Assembly (NCBI GenBank): GCA_011049175.1
Contig: DSCJ01000130.1
Coordinates: 1 to 51,477 of the forward strand
DNA from: Bacteroidota bacterium
Lineage (GTDB): Bacteria > Bacteroidota > Bacteroidia > Bacteroidales > VadinHA17
Length of the DNA stretch: 51,477 bases
Direction: 5' to 3'
Shown here: piece after piece, positions 7,527 to 15,815 of the stretch
How positions within the stretch are numbered: the stretch's first letter is position 1
Layout: each line of letters starts with the position of its first letter
Notes under the pieces: generated by a model
Databases searched by the model: none
What the model was told of the DNA's origin: nothing
The model's input: the letters and a program-made list of their open reading frames with translations, nothing else
Position numbers and translations under genes: made by a program

Positions 7527-8762
7527 TCAGAAAGAAATGCCTGCCTCGAACATCAGTCCCCGGAATCCGGCATCGGCCATCCGGTAGGTGACAAAGTCGC
7601 GGTACTGCTGGTTAACATATTCCAGCCGGGTGATGATGTTTTCTGTCAGTTTCCATCCGGCAACAGCCTGAAACCTGGTTACTTTTTCATCGTTCAGATT
7701 GGCTGCCGTATTGTAGCGTACCCCGCCGTAAAACTGTTTTTCCTTTCCGAAATAATACAGTCCTTCTGCTGCCCATTGCGTAAATCCGTAATCGGCAGCT
7801 CCGAAAGCGGTGGTTCCCCGCGTGTTTTCCCATGTGGCGAATACTTTCAGTCCGCCCGCTTTTACGAACAGATTGGCCATCAGTGAATGGTTCTTATCGG
7901 TAAATCCCGGCCCCCAGTTACCTGTCATGTGGCTGCTGGCGGGGTCCACATCGGAAGCATTGCCGGTTTGCGGTTTCATCACCAGGTAATATCTGGATCC
8001 GGTACGGTCGCCGTTGTAAAGGGAACCGAAGTGGTGACGGGCATTATGAAATCCCGACAGGGTGGCACGGAGTCTCCATGTGTTCCCGAATTCGCCGTCG
8101 TAACCCGCTTTCCAGTGAAAAGCCAGTTCTTCGTGCAGGTTGTATGCGGTATAGGTGCCCGATCCGGCATGGTAACCTGAAAGGGCCGGTTTCAGTGATC
8201 CGCTGTTCAGTCCGGCCATCAGCAGGATACCACTGCGGCGGAAAAGGATCTCTGCTGCCGGGGCCGTGGTGAAGGATTCCATGATGTAGTTTCCGACAAA
8301 CGGATTGTTTATGATCCGTCCGTTATCCGACCGGCGGAAATGAGCATCGCCGAAATTCAGCTCCATCACGCCCACTTTGACGGTGGTGGATTCCATAATC
8401 CGGTCCAGAAAATCCGAATGCAGGAAAGGCAGGGCATCGATCAGCAGGTAGCCGCCCTTTACCCAGGCCTCCACATGATGCCTGGAAGACAGATAAGTGG
8501 TAAGGTTTACCCGGATTCCCGGCGCCAGGTCGGCTTTTACCACCAGGTTGGCTGTTGGCAGGTTGATCCCTTTTCCCAGGGGGATCAGCTCCAGGGAATC
8601 GGAATAATGCTCCAGCGACTGGTACTGGAGGGCGAAATCGGCCCCGATCTGTACGCGTACTTTTTCAAAATCATCTCCGGTGATCTTATCCGTTTCAAAT
8701 GTCTGGGCAGGCAAATTCAGGGCCATGCCCGAGATTGCCAGAAGGGTAAGCAGTTTTTTCAT
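7527..8762 (-). CDS. Outer-membrane porin-like beta-barrel protein
   Basis: The 411-residue protein has an N-terminal signal peptide (LLTLLAISGMALNLPAQ) and no lipobox. Alternating hydrophobic/aromatic strands follow (for example VRVQIGADFALQYQS and LFVKAGGLKVFATWEN). It ends in a C-terminal phenylalanine (FEAGISF), the outer-membrane assembly signal. The length and strand pattern resemble phosphate-selective-porin/alginate-export-type barrels, but the substrate cannot be inferred. It starts 39 nt after yceI on the same strand, so the two are probably co-transcribed. Confidence 0.72.
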   Translation of the reverse strand: MKKLLTLLAISGMALNLPAQTFETDKITGDDFEKVRVQIGADFALQYQSLEHYSDSLELIPLGKGINLPTANLVVKADLAPGIRVNLTTYLSSRHHVEAWVKGGYLLIDALPFLHSDFLDRIMESTTVKVGVMELNFGDAHFRRSDNGRIINNPFVGNYIMESFTTAPAAEILFRRSGILLMAGLNSGSLKPALSGYHAGSGTYTAYNLHEELAFHWKAGYDGEFGNTWRLRATLSGFHNARHHFGSLYNGDRTGSRYYLVMKPQTGNASDVDPASSHMTGNWGPGFTDKNHSLMANLFVKAGGLKVFATWENTRGTTAFGAADYGFTQWAAEGLYYFGKEKQFYGGVRYNTAANLNDEKVTRFQAVAGWKLTENIITRLEYVNQQYRDFVTYRMADAGFRGLMFEAGISF

Positions 8763-8801
8763 AGTATGAGAATAGCAGGTTTGTTTGAAATGTTTAACAG
8801 G

Positions 8802-9434
8802 TTATTCTTTGGAAGCGGAGATTTCCTGATTTCCCCTTTCGAAAAAGAAAGTGAATTCCACCCGCACGGTATCGCCGGTTTTCAGGGTTCCCATCAGGGC
8901 GGTTGGAGGATCCACTCCAAAATCGGTCATATTCAGTGATACTTCTCCTTCCACTCGGATCTGTCCGTTCTCCAGGAAGCTTCCCTGAAATGGGACCGAT
9001 ACATTCCGGGTATTTCCGGCCAGGGTGAGCTGGCCGATGACAGTTCCCTTGAAACTGTTGCCGTTGGGGGAAAATTCGGCCTGTGAAAGATAGCTGAACA
9101 CGATCTCGGAATGTTCATCGGTACGGAGGGCTTCATGGGCTTTCTTATCCATCAGTTTGCGGTCGCTGGCCAGGCTGGCGGCATTTCCGGTAAAACGGAT
9201 CGATTCGATGCCGGTGATCCGGTTGCCTTCCTCCTCGAAGGAGAGGGTACAGAGCATAGACTCCAGCTGCATTTCCCAGTCGTGCAATGAGGAGGTCCCG
9301 TGCAGGATGACCCGGCTGTTGCTCTTCACCATGTTATAGGTTTCTCCTGCCAGGCCTGGACCGGTAGCCAGCAGAAGGGTCAGCAGGGCCGTTCCGGCCA
9401 ACCGGGACCATATTTTTATTTTTTGAGTGATCAT
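8802..9434 (-). CDS. YceI-family periplasmic protein
   Basis: The 210-residue protein has a signal peptide (LLTLLLATGPGLAGE) and a YceI lipocalin-like barrel. Family features are VKSNSRVILHGTSSLHDWE near the mature N-terminus, ASDRKLMDKKAHEAL in the middle, GQLTLAGNTRNVSVPF, and VSLNMTDFGVDPP near the end. YceI proteins bind isoprenoid or amide lipids in the periplasm; some are induced by acid or base stress. It is the first gene of a yceI-porin operon behind a good promoter with an overlapping palindrome. Confidence 0.88.
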   Translation of the reverse strand: MITQKIKIWSRLAGTALLTLLLATGPGLAGETYNMVKSNSRVILHGTSSLHDWEMQLESMLCTLSFEEEGNRITGIESIRFTGNAASLASDRKLMDKKAHEALRTDEHSEIVFSYLSQAEFSPNGNSFKGTVIGQLTLAGNTRNVSVPFQGSFLENGQIRVEGEVSLNMTDFGVDPPTALMGTLKTGDTVRVEFTFFFERGNQEISASKE

Positions 9435-9477
9435 GAATGTTTTGTGTTTGGTTTATTCATTATTATATACTATATAT

Positions 9478-9527
9478 CCTATAAAATTAATAGGACAAAA
9501 ATAATAAACATATTCCTTATGCGGAAA
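9478..9527 (-). promoter_or_regulatory. yceI promoter with overlapping palindrome
   Basis: On the minus strand the -7 box is TATTTTTG (9496-9503), a full TAnnTTTG match. A -33 TTTC (9524-9527) lies 20 nt upstream. At the expected transcription start sits CCTAT-7nt-ATAGG (9478-9494), which could be an operator. Confidence 0.6.
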
Positions 9528-9670
9528 TAATATTTTACATGTTGTGGAGCAGAAAGGTTGATCAAAGGGAATGAACCGGGCACTGTCCGGAAAAAATCCG
9601 AACAGAGATAAATCATAATATAATCATACTACATTTCACAACAATCAGTTAAATAAATGAATAATGACAA

Positions 9671-9730
9671 TAAACTACGTAGACAACTACGTAGAAAACT
9701 ACGTAGCTTGAGTTCAAGATTGAATTCAAG
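9671..9730. repeat. Five 12-bp periodic units with central palindromes
   Basis: Three units end in the palindrome CTACGTAG (9675-9682, 9687-9694, 9699-9706), spaced exactly 12 bp. In the same 12-bp phase follow CTTGAGTTCAAG (9707-9718) and ATTGAATTCAAG (9719-9730), the latter containing the perfect palindrome TTGAATTCAA. The layout resembles an iterated protein-binding site. Confidence 0.8.
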
Positions 9731-9822
9731 AATTTAGTGCAACATATCGTAAGTTGCACTATGAAAAAGGATATCTTTTCTCCGGACTACCTAAAAAGCA
9801 TTAGCAGACAAAGGGTTTTTTG

Positions 9823-9873
9823 CATTCTTTTTTGCCCTCAAAAAAGAATGTCGCTTCGTTTAGGGAACGGAGC
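9823..9873. repeat. Tandem hairpins in yceI-acyl-CoA synthetase spacer
   Basis: A perfect 12-bp stem with CCCT loop (CATTCTTTTTTG at 9823-9834, CAAAAAAGAATG at 9839-9850) is followed by a second hairpin (GCTTCGT/ACGGAGC, one G-U pair, about 9853-9873). This could be a transcribed structured RNA or a dispersed palindromic element. Confidence 0.6.
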
Positions 9874-10213
9874 GATAAAATGGCCGGTGGGATGTAACTA
9901 TCAAAAAGTAAGAGGCAATAGCGAATTTTTATTTCACCTGACAGGTGATGGCTTTCTTTCTGTAATTGAATGAATAGCTGTATTAAATTAAATCTTTTGA
10001 TAAAGACTTGTGAATGTGAGGACGTAGCGCCCGTTTCCACATACAGAAATATTTTCCGGATGCCATTTCATCTGCCGGCGGTCGGACAAGGATTTTTTGT
10101 AATCGGGATTATTTTTGGGACAGCCCCATGCGGCATCCTGGCAAGATGGCCATATCAGCCATTCTGCACAATGCCTGATTCATCTGAAGGATGACAGGAA
10201 CCAATGGCAGTCC

Positions 10214-11881
10214 TTAGGGTGTTCGGGAGTACAGGTACCTCTTGATCTTATGGGTGGCGGTTTTTTCAAAGGGCTGGGGATGGTACACCACCATTTGAAG
10301 ACGGGCAAACTTACTCACCCGGGCATTGACGTACTCCTGCAGCTCTTTCATGTGATGATCAATGTATTCTTCTACCGATCTGCAGGCTTCTTTTCCGCTT
10401 TGTCTGGCATCGGACATCAGGTCCTGTACCCGTTTTTCTATCTCATCCCGGTTCAGGTGCACCAGGGCAACCAGTTTGCCTTTCTGTTTGATAACCAGTG
10501 ATTCCAGCACATTTTTGTACGAATTGATCACCGATTCAATGTCTTCGGGCATGATATTCTTTCCGTTGGCGCCCAGGATCATGTTTTTGATCCGGCCGTT
10601 GATGTGAAGATTCCCTTTCCGGTCGAACGATCCCAGATCACCGGTACGGAACCACCCGTCGGATGTCATGACCTGTTCGGTAAGGTCGGGACGCCTGTAA
10701 TAGCCTTTCATCACGTTGTCGCCTCTGACCAGAATTTCTCCCTGCCCGCTTCCGGGTCGGGATTCCTCCAGTTTGACTTCCACGTCGCGTATAACGGGGC
10801 CGGTAGATTGCCAGGCTATCTTCCGCCCGATACCTCCGGCCACCAGGGGGGCGGTTTCCGTAAGACCGTATCCGATGGCATAAGGAAAGCGGGCCTCCCG
10901 CAGGAAACGTTCCACGGTTCCGTCCAGCTTCGAACCCCCGATGCCGAAAAATACCAGCTTTCCTCCAAAGGTTTTGTACAGCTTTTTGCCGGCCAGGTAA
11001 TGGAGTATCTTCCGGAAAAAGGCGGTTTGATACAGGGTTCGCATCACACCGTTTTTTGTGAGCGAGGGTACCACACTGTTCCGGTAGATTTTTTCAATGA
11101 CCAGGGGCACGCTGAGCATGCAGGTAGGCCTTACAGCTTTCATGGCAGGAACCAGCACGCTGGCGGTGGGGGGCTTGTCAAGATAATATACTCTGGCTCC
11201 TCCCAGGATGGGAAGGATCAGGCCCAGTGTATTTTCATAGGTATGGGCCAGGGGCAGGATGGACAAAAACCTGTCATCCGTACTCACCGGCTGGATATCA
11301 TAACCCCGGATGGCATCGAAAACAATGTTCCGGTGGGTCAGCATAACCCCCTTTGAATTACCCGTTGTGCCCGAGGTATAGATGATGGCAGCCAGGTCGT
11401 CTTCCTCCACTTCGGCCGGCAGCAAAGCCTGGCCTTCCGGTTCTTTTTTCCCTTCCCTGACGGGGGTGGTATCCACTTCCTCCAGCAGCAAGCGGTGTTC
11501 CGGAAGGGAAAGTTCATTTGCAATCAGGCGGTCCAGCTGCTTCTGGCTGGCAATCAGTACATTCGACTCCGAATGATCCAGTACCTGGGCGATTTCACCC
11601 GGAGTAAACTCGGGCATGATGGGAACCACCACCGCGCCCATGGAAACAACCGCCAGGTAAACCACGGCCCACCGGGGCATATTCGGTCCCAGCAGGGCCA
11701 CACGGTCACCCTTATGTACGCCCATTCTCCGGAAATCTTCCTGCAAATGGCGGATTACAGGAATCATCCCCGAATAGGAAACGGGTTCTTCTCCGATAAA
11801 GGAAACAAAGGGATGGGATCCGAACTGTCCGGCACTTTCCACCACCAGTTCCCGCAGGGTAAATTTGTTGATTTTAAGCAT
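10214..11881 (-). CDS. AMP-binding long-chain acyl-CoA synthetase
   Basis: The enzyme would activate fatty acids to acyl-CoA through an acyl-adenylate. Motifs of the ANL family are intact: P-loop IIYTSGTTGNSKGVML, YGLTETAPLVAGG (A5), GWFRTGDLGSFD (A7/A8), and the hinge and C-terminal lysine region KNIMPEDIES. An upstream ATG exists at 11902, but it overlaps a perfect -7 promoter box, so the start at 11881 (MLKINKFTLREL, 555 residues) is chosen. It appears monocistronic. Bacteroidota often carry several FadD paralogues; the chain-length preference is not readable from sequence. Confidence 0.88.
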   Translation of the reverse strand: MLKINKFTLRELVVESAGQFGSHPFVSFIGEEPVSYSGMIPVIRHLQEDFRRMGVHKGDRVALLGPNMPRWAVVYLAVVSMGAVVVPIMPEFTPGEIAQVLDHSESNVLIASQKQLDRLIANELSLPEHRLLLEEVDTTPVREGKKEPEGQALLPAEVEEDDLAAIIYTSGTTGNSKGVMLTHRNIVFDAIRGYDIQPVSTDDRFLSILPLAHTYENTLGLILPILGGARVYYLDKPPTASVLVPAMKAVRPTCMLSVPLVIEKIYRNSVVPSLTKNGVMRTLYQTAFFRKILHYLAGKKLYKTFGGKLVFFGIGGSKLDGTVERFLREARFPYAIGYGLTETAPLVAGGIGRKIAWQSTGPVIRDVEVKLEESRPGSGQGEILVRGDNVMKGYYRRPDLTEQVMTSDGWFRTGDLGSFDRKGNLHINGRIKNMILGANGKNIMPEDIESVINSYKNVLESLVIKQKGKLVALVHLNRDEIEKRVQDLMSDARQSGKEACRSVEEYIDHHMKELQEYVNARVSKFARLQMVVYHPQPFEKTATHKIKRYLYSRTP

Positions 11882-11901
11882 GATTGTTATATAACATACC
11901 A

Positions 11902-11909
11902 CAAAGGTA
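11902..11909 (-). promoter_or_regulatory. -7 box of acyl-CoA synthetase promoter
   Basis: TACCTTTG on the minus strand matches TAnnTTTG exactly; a weak -33 (TTTA) lies 19 nt upstream. It would start transcription near 11895, downstream of the ATG at 11902 and just before the ATG at 11881. Confidence 0.6.
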
Positions 11910-12001
11910 CGGCTTTTCTTTTCAATTATAAATTATTGTAACCTAAAATTATACACTGTTATGGAACTCCGGTGAACAGGCTTTTTTCCTTTGGGGAAGT
12001 A

Positions 12002-12033
12002 TTTGCGTATCATGCTGAACAGGTGTAATTTTG
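12002..12033 (+). promoter_or_regulatory. Promoter of FtsX-type permease gene
   Basis: TTTG (12002-12005), a 20-nt spacer and TAATTTTG (12026-12033) match the Bacteroidota consensus in full, giving a leader of about 100 nt. Confidence 0.75.
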
Positions 12034-12141
12034 CCAGCGGAGACAGTATTGACCCTGTTCCGTAAAGGAATACATGGCTATCTGAAGTTTTGTAACAAAT
12101 GAGGTATTTATCCCGTCTTACCGTATAAATGGTTTGAGGAT

Positions 12142-14562
12142 ATGATCGAGAAATTCTTCCGGCTCGGAGTCCGGCACATGATCAGGCAGAAAGCCTATGT
12201 TTTCATTAATATTCTTGGACTGGCTGTTGGTATTACCAGTTTTATCCTGATCGGTCTTTTTGTATTGCATGAACTGAGCTATGACAGGTTTCACGAGAAA
12301 GGCGACAGGATCTACAACCTGGTGCTGGATGGCAAGATTGGTGAGCAGGAAGTGATGGGTTCGTTTACATCGGCTCCCATGGCCCCCACTTTTCGCGAGG
12401 AGATACCTGAGATTGTGGATGCCGTTCGGATGGATCACTGGAGTGTGGTGCTCAGGATTGACGATCGCAGCTATGTGGAAGAAGATTTTCTTCTGGCCGA
12501 CAGCACGTTCTTTCACATATTTTCTATCCCTTTGCTGCGGGGTAACATTGACGATGTGCTGGATGCTCCCCGCAAACTGGTGTTAACACAGAGCGGAGCC
12601 CGTAAATATTTCGGGGAGGAGGATCCAGTGGGAAGACTGATCTACGTGGGCACAGATACCATTCCTTATGAAGTAACTGGTCTCTGTGAGGATGTTCCTG
12701 AAAACAGCCATTTTACTTTCAATGCCCTGGCGTCATTTGTCACCAGCAGCCGGGCCAACAATACCGACTGGTTCAGCAACAGCTTTCCCGCCTATGTGCT
12801 GCTGGCGGAAGGGGCTTCTGCCGAAGTGGTGCAGGAAAAGATCAGTGAGGTGATGGTTCGCCATATGGGTCCGCAGATCGAACAGGTCATGGGAATTACC
12901 CTTGATGATTTTCTTGCTTCGGGAGGCAGGTACGGAATCAGGCTGCAGCCTCTGAAGGATATCCACCTGAATCCGGATATCCTTACAGGATTCAAGCCCT
13001 CCAATGACCGGAAATACATTTACATATTCTCCCTGGTGGCCATTCTCATCATTGCCATTGCGATCATCAACTACATGAACCTGGCCACTGCCCGTTCGGC
13101 CGGGAGAGCCCATGAGGTGGGCATACGCAAGGTGCTGGGTTCCTCACGCCGCCTGCTGGTGTGGCAGTTCCTTACCGAATCGGTGCTGATGAGCCTGCTG
13201 GCCATGGGGGTGGCTCTGGTGCTGGTTGAATTGCTGATTCCTTTTTTCAATCAGCTGATGCAGATTGATCTGACACTGCCCTATCTGGGAAACCCGTATA
13301 CCATTCCCGGCCTGGTGCTGCTGGCCTTGCTGGTGGGACTGTTGTCAGGGTATTATCCGGCATTCTACCTTTCTTCTTTCCGTCCCCTGGCCGTTTTGTC
13401 AGGTAACCTGAAAAGGGGAGCAAAAAGCGGCAGGTTACGCGGTTTGCTGGTAATATCACAGATGGTGATTTCACTGGCCATTATCCTATGTACCCTGGTT
13501 ATTTCCCGTCAGCTGCATTATATGCTGAACAAGGATCTGGGTTTTGACCGGGAACACCTGATCGTGGTGCAGAATATGAATGCCCTGGAACGGAGGATTC
13601 CCGTTTTCAGGGAACAGGTAAGCAGAATTCCCGGGGTTGTGGCCTGCAGCCATTCGACCGCAGTTCCGGGACATCCGAACAACAACAACGGGTACACGAT
13701 CGTTGGCCGGCCCAGTGAGGAAATGATACTGATGACCACCGCCTGGGTAGATCCGTATCATTTCGAAACATACGGATTTGAGCTGGCGGAGGGCAGGTTT
13801 TTCTCAGAAGAAATGCCATCCGACAGTTTTGCCTGTGTGATCAATGAAAGTGCCGTGAGGCAATTCGGGCTGGAGGAACCTTTGCAGACCCGTTTTCAGC
13901 AACCATACGACCTCGAGGGAAGAAAAATCAGTCAGGTGATCGGGGTGGTGAAAGATTTTCATTTCGCCTCCCTGCATGAACCCATCCAGCCCCATGTTTT
14001 TCGTTTTGCGGGCCCGGATTCATATTGGGGATACCTCACTGTGCGCGTGAAAGCGGAAGATTACCAGCGGGTGGTTCGGGATCTGGAAACTATCTGGAAA
14101 GAATTTTCCCACAATATGCCCCTGCAGTATTTCTTTATGGATGACGATTTTAACCGGTTGTACCGGGAAGAACAGCGTACCCGGAATCTGGCCCTGGCCT
14201 TTGCCATCCTGGCTATATTCATTGCCAGCCTGGGATTGTTCGGGTTGTCGGCCTTTACCGCAGAGCAGCGTACCCGAGAGATCGGGATCAGAAAATCGCT
14301 CGGTGCTTCGCCCACCGTAATCATGGTCATGCTTATCCGGGAGGTGGCCGTACTGATCGGACTGGCAACCCTTATTGCCTGGCCGGTGGGTTATTACTTC
14401 CTCAGAAACTGGCTGAATAATTTTTCTTACCGCATATCGCTCAGTGTGTTTGATTTTCTGATCTCACTGCTGGTGGTGCTGATCGTAAGCTGGATCACTA
14501 TCAGTTACCGTTCGTGGCAGGCTTCCCGCACCAATCCTGCTATGGCGTTGAGGCACCAGTAA
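12142..14562 (+). CDS. FtsX/MacB-type ABC transporter permease
   Basis: The 806-residue protein has the duplicated layout of Bacteroidota FtsX-like permeases. An N-terminal helix (about 20-42, FINILGLAVGITSFILIGLF) precedes a periplasmic MacB_PCD domain. Next comes a helix bundle (about 290-420) with ARSAGRAHEVGIRKVLGSSR, the ATPase coupling loop. A second helix, second periplasmic domain and final bundle (about 680-800) carry EQRTREIGIRKSLGASP. Such proteins move lipids, lipoproteins or peptides, or act mechanically, without themselves crossing the substrate through a pore. No ATP-binding subunit or membrane-fusion protein is adjacent, so the partner must be encoded elsewhere. A full-consensus promoter precedes it. 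Confidence 0.88.
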   Translation: MIEKFFRLGVRHMIRQKAYVFINILGLAVGITSFILIGLFVLHELSYDRFHEKGDRIYNLVLDGKIGEQEVMGSFTSAPMAPTFREEIPEIVDAVRMDHWSVVLRIDDRSYVEEDFLLADSTFFHIFSIPLLRGNIDDVLDAPRKLVLTQSGARKYFGEEDPVGRLIYVGTDTIPYEVTGLCEDVPENSHFTFNALASFVTSSRANNTDWFSNSFPAYVLLAEGASAEVVQEKISEVMVRHMGPQIEQVMGITLDDFLASGGRYGIRLQPLKDIHLNPDILTGFKPSNDRKYIYIFSLVAILIIAIAIINYMNLATARSAGRAHEVGIRKVLGSSRRLLVWQFLTESVLMSLLAMGVALVLVELLIPFFNQLMQIDLTLPYLGNPYTIPGLVLLALLVGLLSGYYPAFYLSSFRPLAVLSGNLKRGAKSGRLRGLLVISQMVISLAIILCTLVISRQLHYMLNKDLGFDREHLIVVQNMNALERRIPVFREQVSRIPGVVACSHSTAVPGHPNNNNGYTIVGRPSEEMILMTTAWVDPYHFETYGFELAEGRFFSEEMPSDSFACVINESAVRQFGLEEPLQTRFQQPYDLEGRKISQVIGVVKDFHFASLHEPIQPHVFRFAGPDSYWGYLTVRVKAEDYQRVVRDLETIWKEFSHNMPLQYFFMDDDFNRLYREEQRTRNLALAFAILAIFIASLGLFGLSAFTAEQRTREIGIRKSLGASPTVIMVMLIREVAVLIGLATLIAWPVGYYFLRNWLNNFSYRISLSVFDFLISLLVVLIVSWITISYRSWQASRTNPAMALRHQ

Positions 14563-14600
14563 CCTGAACGGCTGCTGAAAAGAATCCCTGTCCTTTTGGG

Positions 14601-14638
14601 TTTCCACCGAAAAATTCATTTATTTCATACGGTGGAAA
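14601..14638 (+). promoter_or_regulatory. Inverted repeat before the M20 gene
   Basis: TTTCCACCG (14601-14609) and CGGTGGAAA (14630-14638) form a perfect 9-bp inverted repeat with a 20-nt AT-rich loop, 10 nt before the M20 start codon. It may terminate the permease transcript (A/T-rich flank) or act as an operator or leader hairpin. Confidence 0.45.
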
Positions 14639-14648
14639 AAACCATGAA

Positions 14649-15815
14649 ATGGGAAAAGAAAGCAGCCTGATAAACAAAGCCCTTCTTGAAGAACTGATGG
14701 AACTCAGGCATTTTCTGCATGCCCATCCTGAAGTTTCAGGGAATGAAAAACGTACGGCCGCGGCCCTGATCGATTTTATCAGGCCGGTATCCGGGGCCGA
14801 AATGGTTTCGCGGGTGGGAGGTTACGGATTCCTGGTGGTTTTCGACAGCGGAATCCCGGGTCCGTTCCTGGCTTTCCGGGCCGACATGGATGCCCTGGAT
14901 ATTCAGGAAACCGTTGACAGGCCATACCGGTCTGTTCACACGGGTATTTCCCATGCCTGCGGGCACGATGGGCACTCGGCCATTCTGGCGGGAGTGGCCC
15001 GCCGGATGGACGATCATCCCCTGAAGAAAGGCAAGGTGGCGCTGGTTTTTCAGCCATCGGAAGAAAACGGGGAAGGGGCTCAGCGTATGCTGGAAGATAA
15101 AAAGATGAGGGAGTTTTCCCCTGATTTCTGTTATGCCCTGCATAACCTTCCGGGCTTTCCCCTGCACCGGGTGGTAATCAGAAAGGACGTTTTTACCGCT
15201 TATGCGAAGAGCCTGCTGGTTTTCCTGAAGGGGAAAACATCACACGCTGCAGAACCTGAGTATGGAGTGAATCCTGCCGCCACCATGGCCCTGTTGCTGC
15301 ATGCCGCCGGTAAATTTACCAGAAACCGTCCGGCCGATCCCGATTTTACCGTGATTACACCCGTGTACGCCAGGCTGGGTGAAAAGGCTTACGGGGTTTC
15401 GGCAGGATATGGTGAGGTGCATTATACCCTTCGTACGTGGACCGAGGAGCGGATGGATGAAACGGCCAGGTTATTTCAGCACCTGGTGAAGAAACAGGCG
15501 GAGGAGGAAGGATTGACCGCAGAAACCGCATGGAAATACACTTTTTTCCCTACCCTGAACCATCCAGACGCGGTGGAACACATTGCACGGGCTGCCCGTT
15601 CGGCAGGACTGGCTGTTACCGAACCGGACGAACCTTTCAAATGGGGGGAGGATTTCGGCATGTTTACCCGCCGGTTCAGAGGGGCCATGTTCGGGCTGGG
15701 ATCAGGGGAGAATACGCCTGCCCTGCATAATCCCGATTATGATTTTCCCGATGCCCTGCTGACCACGGGGATAAGTATTTTTACTGAACTTTTGAAAAAC
15801 CATGGATTGATCTGA
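14649..15815 (+). CDS. M20-family amidohydrolase (N-acyl amino acid hydrolase type)
   Basis: The 388-residue metallopeptidase-fold enzyme is close to hippurate/N-acetyl-amino-acid amidohydrolases. Metal-site motifs are ADMDAL (D of the bridging pair region), HACGHDGHSA, and QPSEENGEGAQ with catalytic Glu. The dimerisation domain is inserted from about residue 180 (KGKTSHAAEPEYGVNP). The C-terminal metal histidine lies in ALHNPDYDF. There is no signal peptide, so it is cytoplasmic. Its stop overlaps the start of alanine racemase (TGATG), so the two are translationally coupled. An N-acyl- or peptide-linked alanine substrate is a reasonable guess but not shown. Confidence 0.86.
   Translation: MGKESSLINKALLEELMELRHFLHAHPEVSGNEKRTAAALIDFIRPVSGAEMVSRVGGYGFLVVFDSGIPGPFLAFRADMDALDIQETVDRPYRSVHTGISHACGHDGHSAILAGVARRMDDHPLKKGKVALVFQPSEENGEGAQRMLEDKKMREFSPDFCYALHNLPGFPLHRVVIRKDVFTAYAKSLLVFLKGKTSHAAEPEYGVNPAATMALLLHAAGKFTRNRPADPDFTVITPVYARLGEKAYGVSAGYGEVHYTLRTWTEERMDETARLFQHLVKKQAEEEGLTAETAWKYTFFPTLNHPDAVEHIARAARSAGLAVTEPDEPFKWGEDFGMFTRRFRGAMFGLGSGENTPALHNPDYDFPDALLTTGISIFTELLKNHGLI

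Larger units (their letters stand above)
9541..10213. other. Long intergenic region rich in repeats and hairpins
   Basis: No credible gene is present between the yceI promoter and the acyl-CoA synthetase. It contains a 12-bp periodic palindrome cluster (9671-9730), a hairpin with arms GTGCAAC/GTTGCAC (9737-9759), and two consecutive hairpins at 9823-9873. Short ORFs on both strands here lack family signatures. The remainder (about 9880-10213) shows nothing recognisable. Confidence 0.6.

Noticed and set aside
9761-9973. Possible small gene starting MKKDIFSPDYLKS
   Set aside because: It runs straight through the 12-bp hairpin at 9823-9850, has biased composition after residue 20, and no recognised domain; the opposite strand is open too. 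Treated as non-coding.
11882-11902. Longer acyl-CoA synthetase start at 11902
   Set aside because: That ATG coincides with a full -7 promoter box, so it would lie upstream of the transcript.
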